DNA from: Anaerococcus mediterraneensis | GTDB lineage: Bacteria > Bacillota > Clostridia > Tissierellales > Peptoniphilaceae | Direction: 5' to 3' | Assembly: GCF_900128415.1 (NCBI RefSeq) | Contig: NZ_LT635772.1 | Location: 806,001-870,000, forward strand | DNA: 64,000 nucleotides | Shown: in pieces, positions 25,755-33,960 of the stretch | Layout: every line of letters starts with the position of its first letter | Numbering within the stretch: position 1 is the stretch's first letter | Made by a program: the position numbers and the translations under genes | Notes under the pieces: model-generated | The model's database searches: none | Seen by the model: the letters and a program-made list of their open reading frames with translations, nothing else | What the model was told of the DNA's origin: nothing

Positions 25755-26744
25755 TTATACTAGGGAGTAATATCCTACTCCGTTTTCCACTTCTTCTTTG
25801 ATTTTGCCTTCATTTAATAGGTATTTTAGGTGGGCTGCTGCCTCTCCTACTGCGAACCATTTTTGACTGGATGGGAAATCATTCCAGTCTTTGGCCCTGA
25901 TGTCCCAGTGCATTTTTTTTGTGATCTCTTTTGTATTTGCTCTGCCAAGTTTTTTGATTATCTCTAGGCAGTCATCAAGCCTTGCATGGTGGTGGGAGGT
26001 TAGCTCATCTATTCTTGCGTTGGTGTCTTCTACCAAAAACCTGTGTGATGAGTAAAGGTGTTTTATGTCCAAGTCTTTGACTTTTTCTATATTTTTTAGG
26101 TAGATTCTCAAACTATCTCCGTACTCATCGCCCCAATAGGTGATATTTGGTGTGATCTTGCCAAGGATATGGTCGCCGCAAAATAAAATTTTGTTTTCTT
26201 TATCATAAAGGCCAAGCATGCCTGGTGTGTGGCCGGCTTCATCGATTGTTACAAAATCATAGCCGCCGACAGATAGGTTGAATCCTGGATTTATTTTTGT
26301 ATATTCAAACAATTCTTGTGGTCTGTTTTTATAGCCTGGGTGGTCATCTATAACTAGGTTTTCATCTCCTAGGCCCTGGAAATCTGCCGCATCTATTATG
26401 TTTTTCCATTGGAATTGGTCTTTGGTCAGCCCATTTTCTACAATTTTGCCATCTACTTCTGACAAAAATACTTCCTTGATCCCCTTATCCTCCAAATATT
26501 TGGCAAGGCCAACGTGGTCTGAGTGAAGGTGGGTTAAAAATAGGCTGGTTTTTGATAAATCAAGATCCAAAGCCTCTATCATAGCATCCATATTTGCCCT
26601 ATTTTCTGGATTGTTAAAACCAGTATCTACTATAAGAGCAGAATCATCATCCTTGATGGTGAATATATTTATAGATTTAAGTGGATTGCCTGTAAGTGGG
26701 AAAATCGCCTGGTAAATATTTTTATTGACTTCTATTATTTGCAT
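25755..26744 (-). CDS. MBL-fold metallo-hydrolase
   Basis: The 329-residue protein has the metallo-beta-lactamase metal motif THLHSDHVGLA near residue 76, a later His in DEAGHTPGML, Asp in FCGDHILG and His in YSSHRF. Its C-terminal winged-helix-like part is that of the glyoxalase-II-like MBL proteins with a dimerisation tail. The substrate is unknown. Start 26744 is chosen because AAGGAG lies 6 bases upstream. The gene diverges from the S41 protease. Confidence 0.85.
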   Translation of the reverse strand: MQIIEVNKNIYQAIFPLTGNPLKSINIFTIKDDDSALIVDTGFNNPENRANMDAMIEALDLDLSKTSLFLTHLHSDHVGLAKYLEDKGIKEVFLSEVDGKIVENGLTKDQFQWKNIIDAADFQGLGDENLVIDDHPGYKNRPQELFEYTKINPGFNLSVGGYDFVTIDEAGHTPGMLGLYDKENKILFCGDHILGKITPNITYWGDEYGDSLRIYLKNIEKVKDLDIKHLYSSHRFLVEDTNARIDELTSHHHARLDDCLEIIKKLGRANTKEITKKMHWDIRAKDWNDFPSSQKWFAVGEAAAHLKYLLNEGKIKEEVENGVGYYSLV

Positions 26745-26798
26745 AAAGACTCCTTTTCTCATTTTTTTAAATCCTTATAGCAATTACTACCCCTAATG

Positions 26799-26833
26799 TG
26801 ATATAATAAAACATGATTATAGGTTAACCTATA
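26799..26833 (+). promoter_or_regulatory. Extended -10 promoter followed by a perfect 16-bp palindrome
   Basis: TG-A-TATAAT lies at 26799-26807. TATAGGTTAACCTATA at 26818-26833 is a perfect palindrome at about +5 to +20, a likely repressor site for the S41 protease gene. Confidence 0.6.
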
Positions 26834-26849
26834 GAGAAAGGATATGATT

Positions 26850-28058
26850 ATGAAAAGAATAGGTAAAATACTTTTGGGCCTTTGCTTGGCAGGAGCTATT
26901 GGCTTTACTGGTTTTATGCTAGGGTCTAATATAAAAGGCGGATTAAATGAAAACCAAACCGAGCTTATCGGTCAAATGGACTCCCTAAAGGAGCTTTTAG
27001 ATAGGAATTTCCTCTTTGATTATGATGAGCAAAAACTTTATGATGGTTCTCTAAAGGGCATGTTTGCCAACCTTGGTGATCCTTATACTGCTTATTATCC
27101 ACAAGATGAATTTAAAAAACTTATGGAAAATTTAGATGGCAGATACAAGGGCATAGGTATCACAGTTTCAAACTCCAATGAGGGACTTATAAAGGTCATT
27201 CAGGTTTTTGAAAAATCACCAGCCAAGGAAGCAGGTATGAAATCAGGCGATTTTATAAAATCAGTAGAGGGAGTTGACTATAGGGGTTCTGACTTAGAAA
27301 AGGCTGTGGCAGTCATGAGAGGCGAAGAAAATACCAAGGTCAATATAGTAGTTATAAGAAAAGACGAAGAAAACCCAAATGGCAAGGAAATCCCAATGCA
27401 GGTTGAAAGACGAGATGTAAGCGTAGATACTGTATATTCAAAAACCCTATCACTGGGAGATTATTCTATAGGATATTTGAGATTATCAGCCTTTGATGAT
27501 ATAACATGGGATGACTTCAAGGAAAAATACGCCAAACTTAAAAACGAGGATATAAAGGGTCTAGTTTTAGATCTTAGAAACAATCCTGGTGGATCTTTGG
27601 ACGTTTGTCTAAAGATAGCAGACTTATTTTTAGACGAGGGAGTCATAGTTACAACAGAAGATAAAAATAAAAATGTCATAACAGAAAAATCAAATGCTGA
27701 ATATGATGATATACCAATGGTTGTCCTTATAAATGAAAACTCAGCTTCTGCATCAGAGATTCTCACAGGAGCCTTCAAGGATAGGGGCAGGGCCAAAATA
27801 GTAGGTACAAAGTCTTATGGCAAGGGCATAGTTCAAAAGCTATTCCCTCTTGGTAATGGCGCTGGAGCCAAGATCACTATAAGTGAATATAAAACACCAA
27901 ATGGGGATAAGATCAACAAAATTGGTATAGAGCCAGACATAGTAGAAGAAAATAAAAATCCTGACCTAGACCTAAATGACAATGATTTTGCCAAGGATAA
28001 TCAGATGCTCAAGGCCTTGTCAGCCCTACTAAAAGAAATCAGAGAAAAAAATGAATAA
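26850..28058 (+). CDS. S41-family C-terminal processing protease (CtpA-like)
   Basis: This protein of about 402 residues has an N-terminal membrane anchor, a PDZ domain (about 100-190: GRYKGIGITVS...SPAKEAGMKSGD) and an S41 catalytic domain. The Ser is in NENSASASEIL and the Lys in GTKSYGKGIVQ. It is an extracellular protease that trims C-termini. ATG 26850 fits the ribosome site AGAAAGGA better than the in-frame ATG at 26844. A terminator-like hairpin follows at once. Confidence 0.9.
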   Translation: MKRIGKILLGLCLAGAIGFTGFMLGSNIKGGLNENQTELIGQMDSLKELLDRNFLFDYDEQKLYDGSLKGMFANLGDPYTAYYPQDEFKKLMENLDGRYKGIGITVSNSNEGLIKVIQVFEKSPAKEAGMKSGDFIKSVEGVDYRGSDLEKAVAVMRGEENTKVNIVVIRKDEENPNGKEIPMQVERRDVSVDTVYSKTLSLGDYSIGYLRLSAFDDITWDDFKEKYAKLKNEDIKGLVLDLRNNPGGSLDVCLKIADLFLDEGVIVTTEDKNKNVITEKSNAEYDDIPMVVLINENSASASEILTGAFKDRGRAKIVGTKSYGKGIVQKLFPLGNGAGAKITISEYKTPNGDKINKIGIEPDIVEENKNPDLDLNDNDFAKDNQMLKALSALLKEIREKNE

Positions 28059-28089
28059 AAAAAGGGACAAGATTTTTGTCCTTTTTTTA
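28057..28089 (+). terminator. Terminator or attenuator between protease and thioesterase
   Basis: A7GGGACAA pairs with TTGTCC-T7. It ends 2 bp before the next ribosome site, so some read-through is possible. Confidence 0.75.
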
Positions 28090-28100
28090 TAGGAGTTTTT

Positions 28101-28790
28101 ATGATAGATACAAATACTTATAAAATTGGACTAAAAGAGTGCAATCAAAATGGATTTTTGACTATAAAAAACATGATCAGTCTTATGCTAGATGTCTCTT
28201 TTGACCAGGCTAGGAGGGTTGAGAAAAATATAGACATGGACAACTTTGCTTGGATGCTTTATTCTTGGGACCTAGAGATAAAAAGACCAATCAAAGACCA
28301 GGAAAAAATAGAAATCTCAACCATCCCAACCCATATGAAAAGATTTTATGCCTATAGACAGTTTCATGTAAAAAAAGATGGGGAAGTCATAGCAAATGCC
28401 CTTGCTAAATTTATCCTCTTTGATAAAGAGAAATTAAGACCAGCCATCATTGGCAAAGACTTGGAGGAGGCCTACGGAAGAGAAAATCAAAATCTTTTTG
28501 AAAAAAAGGTCAAAAAAGAAGAAGATTTTGACCAAAGCAAGGATATCTATATCAGAAAAGCTGACAAGGACATAAATGGCCATGTAAACAATGCCCTTTA
28601 TTTTGACTATATAAAGGAGATGGGTGAGTTTAAGGATGAAAATATATCCTTTATAAAAATGGTCTACAAAAATGAGATCAGAGATGAAAAAAAGATCCAC
28701 CTATCTTATAAAAAAGCTGATAAAGTTTGTAGTTTTTCTATAGATTCGCCTGGTAAAAACCACGCTTATGGGGAGATTTTGTATGTATAA
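28101..28790 (+). CDS. Acyl-ACP thioesterase (FatA/FatB-like double hotdog)
   Basis: The 229-residue protein consists of two hotdog domains. FAWMLYSWDLEI and AKFILFD lie in the first, and DINGHVNNALYFDYI, which carries the Asn/His catalytic region of bacterial acyl-ACP thioesterases, lies in the second. It releases free fatty acid from acyl carrier protein. The HD-like gene overlaps its stop by 8 bases. Confidence 0.85.
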   Translation: MIDTNTYKIGLKECNQNGFLTIKNMISLMLDVSFDQARRVEKNIDMDNFAWMLYSWDLEIKRPIKDQEKIEISTIPTHMKRFYAYRQFHVKKDGEVIANALAKFILFDKEKLRPAIIGKDLEEAYGRENQNLFEKKVKKEEDFDQSKDIYIRKADKDINGHVNNALYFDYIKEMGEFKDENISFIKMVYKNEIRDEKKIHLSYKKADKVCSFSIDSPGKNHAYGEILYV

Positions 28791-29421
28791 AGAAAATTTT
28801 GGCAATATACCAAACAAGGACAAGGTAAGGTCTATGGTAGAAGAAGCCTACAAAAAAAATCCAGGCTCCTGGATAATCCATGCCCATATGGTGGGAAAAA
28901 CTGCTGAAAAAATGGCAAAAGAAATCGGCCTTGATCCAGATATAGCCTATGCCTGTGCCTACCTACACAATATTGGAGAATCTAGGGCCTATGAGGGGAT
29001 GAGATCTTTCATAGAAGCCTTTAGGATTTTAAGGTCTGAGTCTTATTTTTTTCCAGCAAGGATTGCTCTGGGATATAGTTTTGTAGACAATGATATAAGG
29101 TTTTATGGGGGAGAGAAAAATATTTCTGACAGAGATCTGGAGCTTATAAAAAATTTCCTCAGACAAAGGGAGATTGGCCCCTATGATAGGCTTATAATGG
29201 CCCTTGATAACCTAATAGGAGAGGATTATCTGGGTTTTGAAAAACGTAAGCTTGAAAAAGAGTCTATAGACCTTGACCCTGAGTTTAGGCAAAAAAGAGA
29301 AGAAATAATTAGGTCTTATATAGATGACCTAGAAAAAATCTTGGAAAAACCTATAAAATCCTATTTGCCAAGGCCAAAATATTATAAATTCCCATATAAT
29401 TTGTTTTCTAAGGACAATTAG
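28783..29421 (+). CDS. HD-domain-like protein with altered HD motif
   Basis: The 212-residue helical protein resembles bacterial HD phosphohydrolases: HAHMVGKTAEKMAKEIGLD, then AYLHNIGES where the family normally has HD. The first His and a C-terminal Asp region (IMALDNLIGEDYLG) are kept. Because Asn replaces the metal-binding Asp, activity may be lost or changed. ATG 28783 lies 7 bases after GGGGAGA and overlaps the thioesterase stop, so it is co-translated with it. Confidence 0.7.
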   Translation: MYKENFGNIPNKDKVRSMVEEAYKKNPGSWIIHAHMVGKTAEKMAKEIGLDPDIAYACAYLHNIGESRAYEGMRSFIEAFRILRSESYFFPARIALGYSFVDNDIRFYGGEKNISDRDLELIKNFLRQREIGPYDRLIMALDNLIGEDYLGFEKRKLEKESIDLDPEFRQKREEIIRSYIDDLEKILEKPIKSYLPRPKYYKFPYNLFSKDN

Positions 29422-29478
29422 TATTGCAATCATCATAAATTTGGGTATATTATAAATGAATTTATTTTACCAAACCTA

Positions 29479-29506
29479 GGAGGTCTTTAGACCTCCAATT
29501 TTTTTA
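29479..29506 (+). terminator. Terminator upstream of hydE
   Basis: GGAGGTC-TTTA-GACCTCC is followed by AATTTTTTT. It separates the thioesterase transcript from hydE, or attenuates hydE. Confidence 0.8.
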
Positions 29507-29521
29507 CAAAAAAGAGGACTT

Positions 29522-30541
29522 ATGAGACAGGTCAACCACATTGACACAGAAACTTTGAAAAATTGGATAGAAGATGAGTCTATAACCCAGACCTTATCTA
29601 AAAGAGCTGATAAGATTAGAAGAGAGGTCTATGGCAACAAGGTCTATATCAGGGGCTTGATTGAGGTTTCAAATATTTGCAAAAATGATTGTTTTTATTG
29701 TGGGATCAGAAGGTCAAATAAAGATATAACTAGGTATAGGCTTGGAAAGAGAGAGATACTTTCGGCAGCAGAATTTGGCTATGACCTTGGCTTTAGGACC
29801 TTTGTTATGCAGGGCGGAGAAGATAGGGCCTTTACAAAGGATTTTTTGGTAGATGTCATAAGTGATATCAAAGAAAAATTTCCGGATACAGCCATAACCC
29901 TGTCTTTGGGCGAAAGGTCCTTTGATGACTACAAGGCCTTTTTTGATGCTGGTGCTGATAGGTATTTGCTCAGAGAAGAAACTTCAAATCCTGATCACTA
30001 TGATAAACTCCACCCAAAATCCATGGACCTTGGGAATAGGCAAAGATGCCTTTATGACCTAAAAAAAATCGGCTACCAAGTAGGAGGCGGTTTTATGGTT
30101 GATAGTCCCTACCAAAAAACTGAAGATTTGATCATGGATATTAGGTTTTTAGAAAAACTAGAGCCAGATATGATCGGTATAGGGCCATATCTTGTAAGCC
30201 ATGATACGCCCTTCAAAAATTTTTCTGATGGGTCTTTTACAAAGACACTCAGGCTTGTTTCTATACTTAGGATCATCTTTCCTTACGCCCTCATACCAGC
30301 AACCACAGCCCTAGGGACAATAAATCCTGATGGCAGAAGGCTGGGCCTTATGGCAGGGGCCAATGTCTTGATGCCAAACCTGACCCCAGGAGATGTAAAA
30401 AAATCCTACAATCTCTACGATAACAAGCTAAATACAGGACTTGAGGCAGCAGAAGCCAAAAAAGCCCTAGAAAAAGAAATAGCCTCCTTTGGCTACCAAA
30501 TAGTAGATGACAGGGGAGATGTGTCGGATTTTGGGAAATGA
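29522..30541 (+). CDS. hydE: [FeFe] hydrogenase H-cluster radical SAM maturase HydE
   Basis: The 339-residue radical SAM enzyme has the cluster motif CKNDCFYCGIRR near residue 53. It also has the HydE-like RYRLGKREIL, FVMQGGED, IGPYLVSHDTPF and MPNLTPGDVKKSY segments. HydE helps build the dithiolate-bridged 2Fe subcluster of [FeFe] hydrogenase. hydG and hydF lie 510 bp downstream, with the toxin-antitoxin locus between. No hydrogenase structural gene is in the window. GAGGA precedes the ATG. Confidence 0.92.
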   Translation: MRQVNHIDTETLKNWIEDESITQTLSKRADKIRREVYGNKVYIRGLIEVSNICKNDCFYCGIRRSNKDITRYRLGKREILSAAEFGYDLGFRTFVMQGGEDRAFTKDFLVDVISDIKEKFPDTAITLSLGERSFDDYKAFFDAGADRYLLREETSNPDHYDKLHPKSMDLGNRQRCLYDLKKIGYQVGGGFMVDSPYQKTEDLIMDIRFLEKLEPDMIGIGPYLVSHDTPFKNFSDGSFTKTLRLVSILRIIFPYALIPATTALGTINPDGRRLGLMAGANVLMPNLTPGDVKKSYNLYDNKLNTGLEAAEAKKALEKEIASFGYQIVDDRGDVSDFGK

Positions 30542-30573
30542 TTGGCTGGCGATTTTAATAAATTAAAAACAAA

Positions 30574-30643
30574 TATAATATATATGAAGTCAACTATAAT
30601 AAAAGGTTACCCAAGATAATAGACGAGCTATAAACTCGTATTT
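30574..30643 (+). ncRNA. Possible first antisense RNA of the type I toxin-antitoxin locus
   Basis: A TATAAT at 30574-30579 (weak -35) is followed by ATGAAGTCAACTATAA (30584-30599), which is complementary to the toxin mRNA. A small hairpin ACGAG/CTCGT with ATTTT follows (30623-30643). The layout repeats that of the second antisense gene, including a GGTTACC/GAATTACC segment, so this looks like a duplicated, perhaps decayed, copy. Confidence 0.45.
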
Positions 30644-30658
30644 TCAAATAATAAGGAA

Positions 30659-30686
30659 TTGAAAATATAAGATTAGTAGGTATAAT
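30659..30686 (+). promoter_or_regulatory. Promoter of the antisense RNA
   Basis: TTGAAA (30659-30664), a 16-bp spacer and TATAAT (30681-30686). The start is expected near 30693. Confidence 0.7.
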
Positions 30687-30692
30687 GATACT

Positions 30693-30762
30693 AACCATGA
30701 AGTCAACTATAAATCATGGAATTACCAAACAAAAAAAGACGAGTCTGCAGCTCGTCTTTTTG
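30693..30762 (+). ncRNA. Antisense antitoxin RNA of an Fst-like type I system
   Basis: The predicted transcript is about 70 nt, running from the promoter at 30659-30686 to the terminator at 30733-30761. Its 5' hairpin CCATGA/TCATGG (30695-30700 with 30714-30719) displays the loop AGTCAACTATAAA. That loop is complementary to the predicted loop at the start of the toxin reading frame. This is the expected arrangement for loop-loop repression of toxin translation. Confidence 0.65.
30733..30761. terminator. Shared bidirectional terminator of the toxin and antitoxin RNAs
   Basis: AAAAAGACGAG (30733-30743) pairs perfectly with CTCGTCTTTTT (30751-30761). It lies between the convergent sRNA and toxin gene and works in both directions, as in par/Fst loci. 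Confidence 0.85.
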
Positions 30763-30772
30763 TTTTCTAGGG

Positions 30773-30877
30773 CTAATTATCATCTTCTTTAGTTCTCTTA
30801 GAGTTTAGCCACTTGTATAAATAGTTACCAACTACTTCTACTGCAACTCCAAGAATGAAGTCAACTATAATTTTCAT
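30773..30877 (-). CDS. Fst-like type I toxin, 34-residue membrane peptide
   Basis: MKIIVDFILGVAVEVVGNYL is followed by YKWLNSKRTKEDDN: a single hydrophobic helix and a charged tail, with Trp-Leu at the membrane edge. This is the pattern of the Fst/SprA/PepA1 toxin class, which damages membranes or nucleoid organisation when over-made. The Shine-Dalgarno sequence AGGAGGTGAT is nearly the full anti-16S complement. Codons 1-8 can fold ATGAA/TTCAT around a 13-nt loop, hiding the start codon and offering a target for the antisense RNA. An in-frame extension to 63 residues is rejected because the ribosome site lies just before this ATG. Confidence 0.75.
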   Translation of the reverse strand: MKIIVDFILGVAVEVVGNYLYKWLNSKRTKEDDN

Positions 30878-30920
30878 GAAATCACCTCCTCCCACCCTAA
30901 GGGCCGATGATAACAATGTT

Positions 30921-30951
30921 ATTATACTATATTTTCTATAGAAAATTACAA
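30921..30951 (-). promoter_or_regulatory. Promoter of the type I toxin
   Basis: Reading the minus strand: TTGTAA (30951-30946), a 19-bp spacer containing the palindrome TTTTCTATAGAAAA, and TATAAT (30926-30921). The leader to the toxin start is about 37 nt. Confidence 0.55.
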
Positions 30952-31051
30952 AAAAATAAACCATAAAGCCTTTGTGAAATAATAAATTTTTTGATTATGT
31001 AAAAAAGTATTATAATTATAATAGATGTTCTAATAAAGAAAGAAGGTAAGA

Positions 31052-32470
31052 ATGATTAAATACGATCCCAAAAGCAAAAATGCAGAAGAATTTATCAACC
31101 ATGATGAGATTTTACAGACCCTAGCTTATGGTAGGGAAAATGCTCACAATAGGAAGTTGATAAGTCAAATTTTAAAAAAAGCAAAGGAAGCTAAGGGACT
31201 TGACCATAGAGAGGCCTTTGTCCTTTTATCCTGCAAGGAAGATGACCTAAATGAGGAAATTTATAAACTTGCCAAGGAATTAAAATACAAATTTTATGCA
31301 AATAGGATAGTGCTCTTTGCACCTCTTTATCTATCAAATTATTGTGTAAATGGCTGTGTATATTGCCCTTATCACGGACAAAATAGGTCTATACCTAGGA
31401 AAAAACTTAGCCAAGATGAGATCAGGGACCAGGTTATAGCCCTACAGGATTTAGGCCACAAAAGGCTAGCCCTAGAGGCAGGAGAAGACCCAATAAATAA
31501 TCCAATTGACTACATACTCGAGTCTATCCATACAATTTATAATATAAAACACAAAAATGGGGCTATTAGGCGAGTCAATGTAAATATAGCAGCCACTACT
31601 GTAGAAAATTATAGGAAATTAAAGGAAGCAGAGATCGGCACCTATATCCTCTTCCAAGAAACCTACAACAAAGAAAACTACGAAGCCCTCCACAAATTTG
31701 GACCAAAATCAAACTATGCCTACCATACAGAAGCCATGGATAGGGCTATGGAAGGGGGCATAGATGATGTGGGAATGGGAGTGCTTTACGGACTTGATTC
31801 TTATGAATATGAATTTATCGGCCAATTAATGCATGCTGAGCATATGGAAGCACGTTTTAATGTTGGTCCTCACACAATTTCTGTACCAAGAATCCAGCCA
31901 GCTGATGACATAGATCCAGATGATTTTGACAATTCCCTATCAGATGACATGTTTGCAAAACTTGTTGCCTGCATCAGGATTGCTGCACCTTATACAGGTA
32001 TGATTGTCTCAACTCGTGAGTCAGAAGCCATGAGAAATAGGCTTCTAGACCTTGGGATAAGCCAGCTATCAGGCGGATCAAAAACATCTGTCGGTGGCTA
32101 TACAGAAAAAGAAACAAAGGGAAGCGACCAATTTGAGCTTGCCGACACTAGGAGTCTAGATGAGGTTGTAAATTGGCTAATCGAAAAGGACCACGTTCCA
32201 TCATTCTGCACTGCTTGTTACAGAAAAGGCAGGACTGGAGAAGTCTTTATGGGCATGGTCAAAAAACATGGTATTGGAAATATCTGCCATCCAAATGCCC
32301 TTGTGACCCTAAAAGAATACGCAGTTGACTACGCAAGCGATCAAACCGCTAAACACGCGGCAGCCCTTATAGAAAAAGAACTAGAAAATATACCAAATCC
32401 AGATGTCAGAGAAATGACCAGAAAAAATATAGAAAAAATCGAGGAAGGCCAGCGTGACATTTATATCTAA
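31052..32470 (+). CDS. hydG: [FeFe] hydrogenase H-cluster radical SAM maturase HydG
   Basis: The 472-residue tyrosine lyase has the radical SAM motif CVNGCVYCPYHGQN near residue 96. Its C-terminal auxiliary cluster site is CTACYRKGRTGE...C, followed by HPNALVTLKEYAVDYA. HydG splits tyrosine to supply CO and CN ligands for the H-cluster. It overlaps hydF by 17 bases. An AT-rich TATAAT-bearing region lies just upstream at about 31010-31022, so it may have its own promoter after the toxin-antitoxin locus. Confidence 0.93.
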   Translation: MIKYDPKSKNAEEFINHDEILQTLAYGRENAHNRKLISQILKKAKEAKGLDHREAFVLLSCKEDDLNEEIYKLAKELKYKFYANRIVLFAPLYLSNYCVNGCVYCPYHGQNRSIPRKKLSQDEIRDQVIALQDLGHKRLALEAGEDPINNPIDYILESIHTIYNIKHKNGAIRRVNVNIAATTVENYRKLKEAEIGTYILFQETYNKENYEALHKFGPKSNYAYHTEAMDRAMEGGIDDVGMGVLYGLDSYEYEFIGQLMHAEHMEARFNVGPHTISVPRIQPADDIDPDDFDNSLSDDMFAKLVACIRIAAPYTGMIVSTRESEAMRNRLLDLGISQLSGGSKTSVGGYTEKETKGSDQFELADTRSLDEVVNWLIEKDHVPSFCTACYRKGRTGEVFMGMVKKHGIGNICHPNALVTLKEYAVDYASDQTAKHAAALIEKELENIPNPDVREMTRKNIEKIEEGQRDIYI

Positions 32471-33605
32471 AACTGCCATGAGTGAGAGGGTTCACATTGG
32501 GATTTTTGGAAAGACCAATGCAGGCAAGTCCACCCTCCTAAACTATCTGACAGGGACAGATACAGCCATAGTTTCGCCTATAGAGGGGACAACAACAGAT
32601 CCTATCAGAAAACCTATGGAGATTACAGATTTTGGACCAGTTGTTTTTGTAGATACGGCTGGGACTTCTGATGAAACTGTCCTAGGGTCTAGGAGGTATG
32701 AAAAAACCCTAGCAGAGATAGACAAGGTAGATATTTTTCTCTACCTCCTAAGCCCAGGCGATGACCTAGAGATGGTAAAAAGTTTTGGGGATAAGCCTGT
32801 GATTTTCCTAGCTATGAAGGTAGACATAGGCGATGGCAAAAATCTCCTAAAAGAATTTGCTGACAAAAATCCTATAGGAGTGGATGTCAGATCCTTAGAC
32901 TCAAGGGAAGCGATTTTTGAAAAAATAAAGGCCCTCTATAAAAAAGAGGACCTATCTATAACAAAAAATCTTGTAAAAAAGGGCGACATGGTAGTCCTTG
33001 TCATGCCCCAGGATAAGGCAGCTCCCAAGGATAGGCTTATAAAACCCCAAGTCATGACCATAAGAGAAATCATAGACAAGGGGGCAAGTGCCATCTGTAC
33101 AGACCTAGATAATTTTGAAAAGACCATAGGAAATCTCAAAAAAATTGACCTCATCATCACTGATAGCCAGGCTTTTAAAACTGTCCATGAGAAAAAGCCC
33201 AAGGACGTAAAACTTACTAGCTTTTCGGTTTTGTTTTCTGCCTTCAAGGGTGACATAGACTATTTTATAGAGTCAGCCAAGATCTTGGATTCTGATATAA
33301 AAAATATCCTCATAGCAGAAGCCTGTACCCATCCGCCAATAGATGAGGACATTGGGACAGTCAAAATCCCAAGGATGCTAAGAAAAATCCACCCAGGGGT
33401 AAATATAGATTTTGTCAGGGGGACTGACCCTATCGACTATGACAAATATGACCTGATCATAGCCTGTGGATCATGTATGTTTAACAGAACCCAGGTTTTA
33501 AATAGGGTCAAAAAAGCCAAAGAAAACCTGACCCCTATGACTAATTATGGGATAGCCATAGCAAAAATAAATAATATTTTAGATAAAATAGCCATTCCTG
33601 ATTGA
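32454..33605 (+). CDS. hydF: [FeFe] hydrogenase maturation GTPase HydF
   Basis: The 383-residue protein has an N-terminal GTPase domain with G1 GKTNAGKST, GTTTDP and DTAGT, a middle dimerisation domain, and a C-terminal cluster-binding domain with CTH (residue 281 region) and CGSC. HydF is the scaffold that receives the HydE/HydG product and delivers it to apo-hydrogenase. GTG 32454 is preceded by GAGGAAGG. ATG 32478 is an alternative, but it would leave almost nothing before the P-loop strand. Confidence 0.92.
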   Translation: MTFISKTAMSERVHIGIFGKTNAGKSTLLNYLTGTDTAIVSPIEGTTTDPIRKPMEITDFGPVVFVDTAGTSDETVLGSRRYEKTLAEIDKVDIFLYLLSPGDDLEMVKSFGDKPVIFLAMKVDIGDGKNLLKEFADKNPIGVDVRSLDSREAIFEKIKALYKKEDLSITKNLVKKGDMVVLVMPQDKAAPKDRLIKPQVMTIREIIDKGASAICTDLDNFEKTIGNLKKIDLIITDSQAFKTVHEKKPKDVKLTSFSVLFSAFKGDIDYFIESAKILDSDIKNILIAEACTHPPIDEDIGTVKIPRMLRKIHPGVNIDFVRGTDPIDYDKYDLIIACGSCMFNRTQVLNRVKKAKENLTPMTNYGIAIAKINNILDKIAIPD

Positions 33606-33629
33606 TTTTTCAAAATAATTAATTATTAT

Positions 33630-33658
33630 TTGACATAAAAATTCATAGGTGGTATTAT
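33630..33658 (+). promoter_or_regulatory. Promoter of the metNIQ T-box transcript
   Basis: TTGACA (33630-33635), a 17-bp spacer and TATTAT (33653-33658). Confidence 0.8.
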
Positions 33659-33664
33659 ATCCAT

Positions 33665-33946
33665 AACAAAAAGATATTAGTTTTATAAACCGTTTGAAAA
33701 GAAGAGTAGTTTAGATGATTTTTCCACAGAGAGCCTTGTCCGGTGCAAATAGGCGAAAATGATCCTAGATGAAGATGGCCTTGGACGGGATAGGTCGATA
33801 TGAGACCTATACGGGTATTCCCGTTATAGAATTAGAGTATGTTTGTACTTGATGAGTGTATTTGGAGGTGACTCCAGATAAAATAAGGTGGTAACGCGAT
33901 AAAACGTCCTTATATTCCTTTTGGAATATTGGGGCGTTATTTTTTT
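33665..33946 (+). promoter_or_regulatory. T-box riboswitch, predicted methionine-specific
   Basis: The leader of about 280 nt has the canonical T-box AAGGTGGTAACGCG at 33885-33898. A terminator AACGTCC...GGGCGTT with a T run (33903-33946) follows it. Stem I features include AGAGAGCC and CGGTGC. A plausible specifier is ATG at 33759-33761 in GCGAAAATGATCC. The TGGT of the T-box fits a tRNA 3' end ACCA. Uncharged tRNA-Met would stabilise the antiterminator and switch on metNIQ. Confidence 0.88.
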
Positions 33947-33960
33947 AGAAAAGAGATTTT

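Noticed and set aside
30878..30964. 63-residue version of the type I toxin
   Set aside because: The extension crosses the predicted promoter and ribosome site. The strong AGGAGGTGAT sits directly before the internal ATG.
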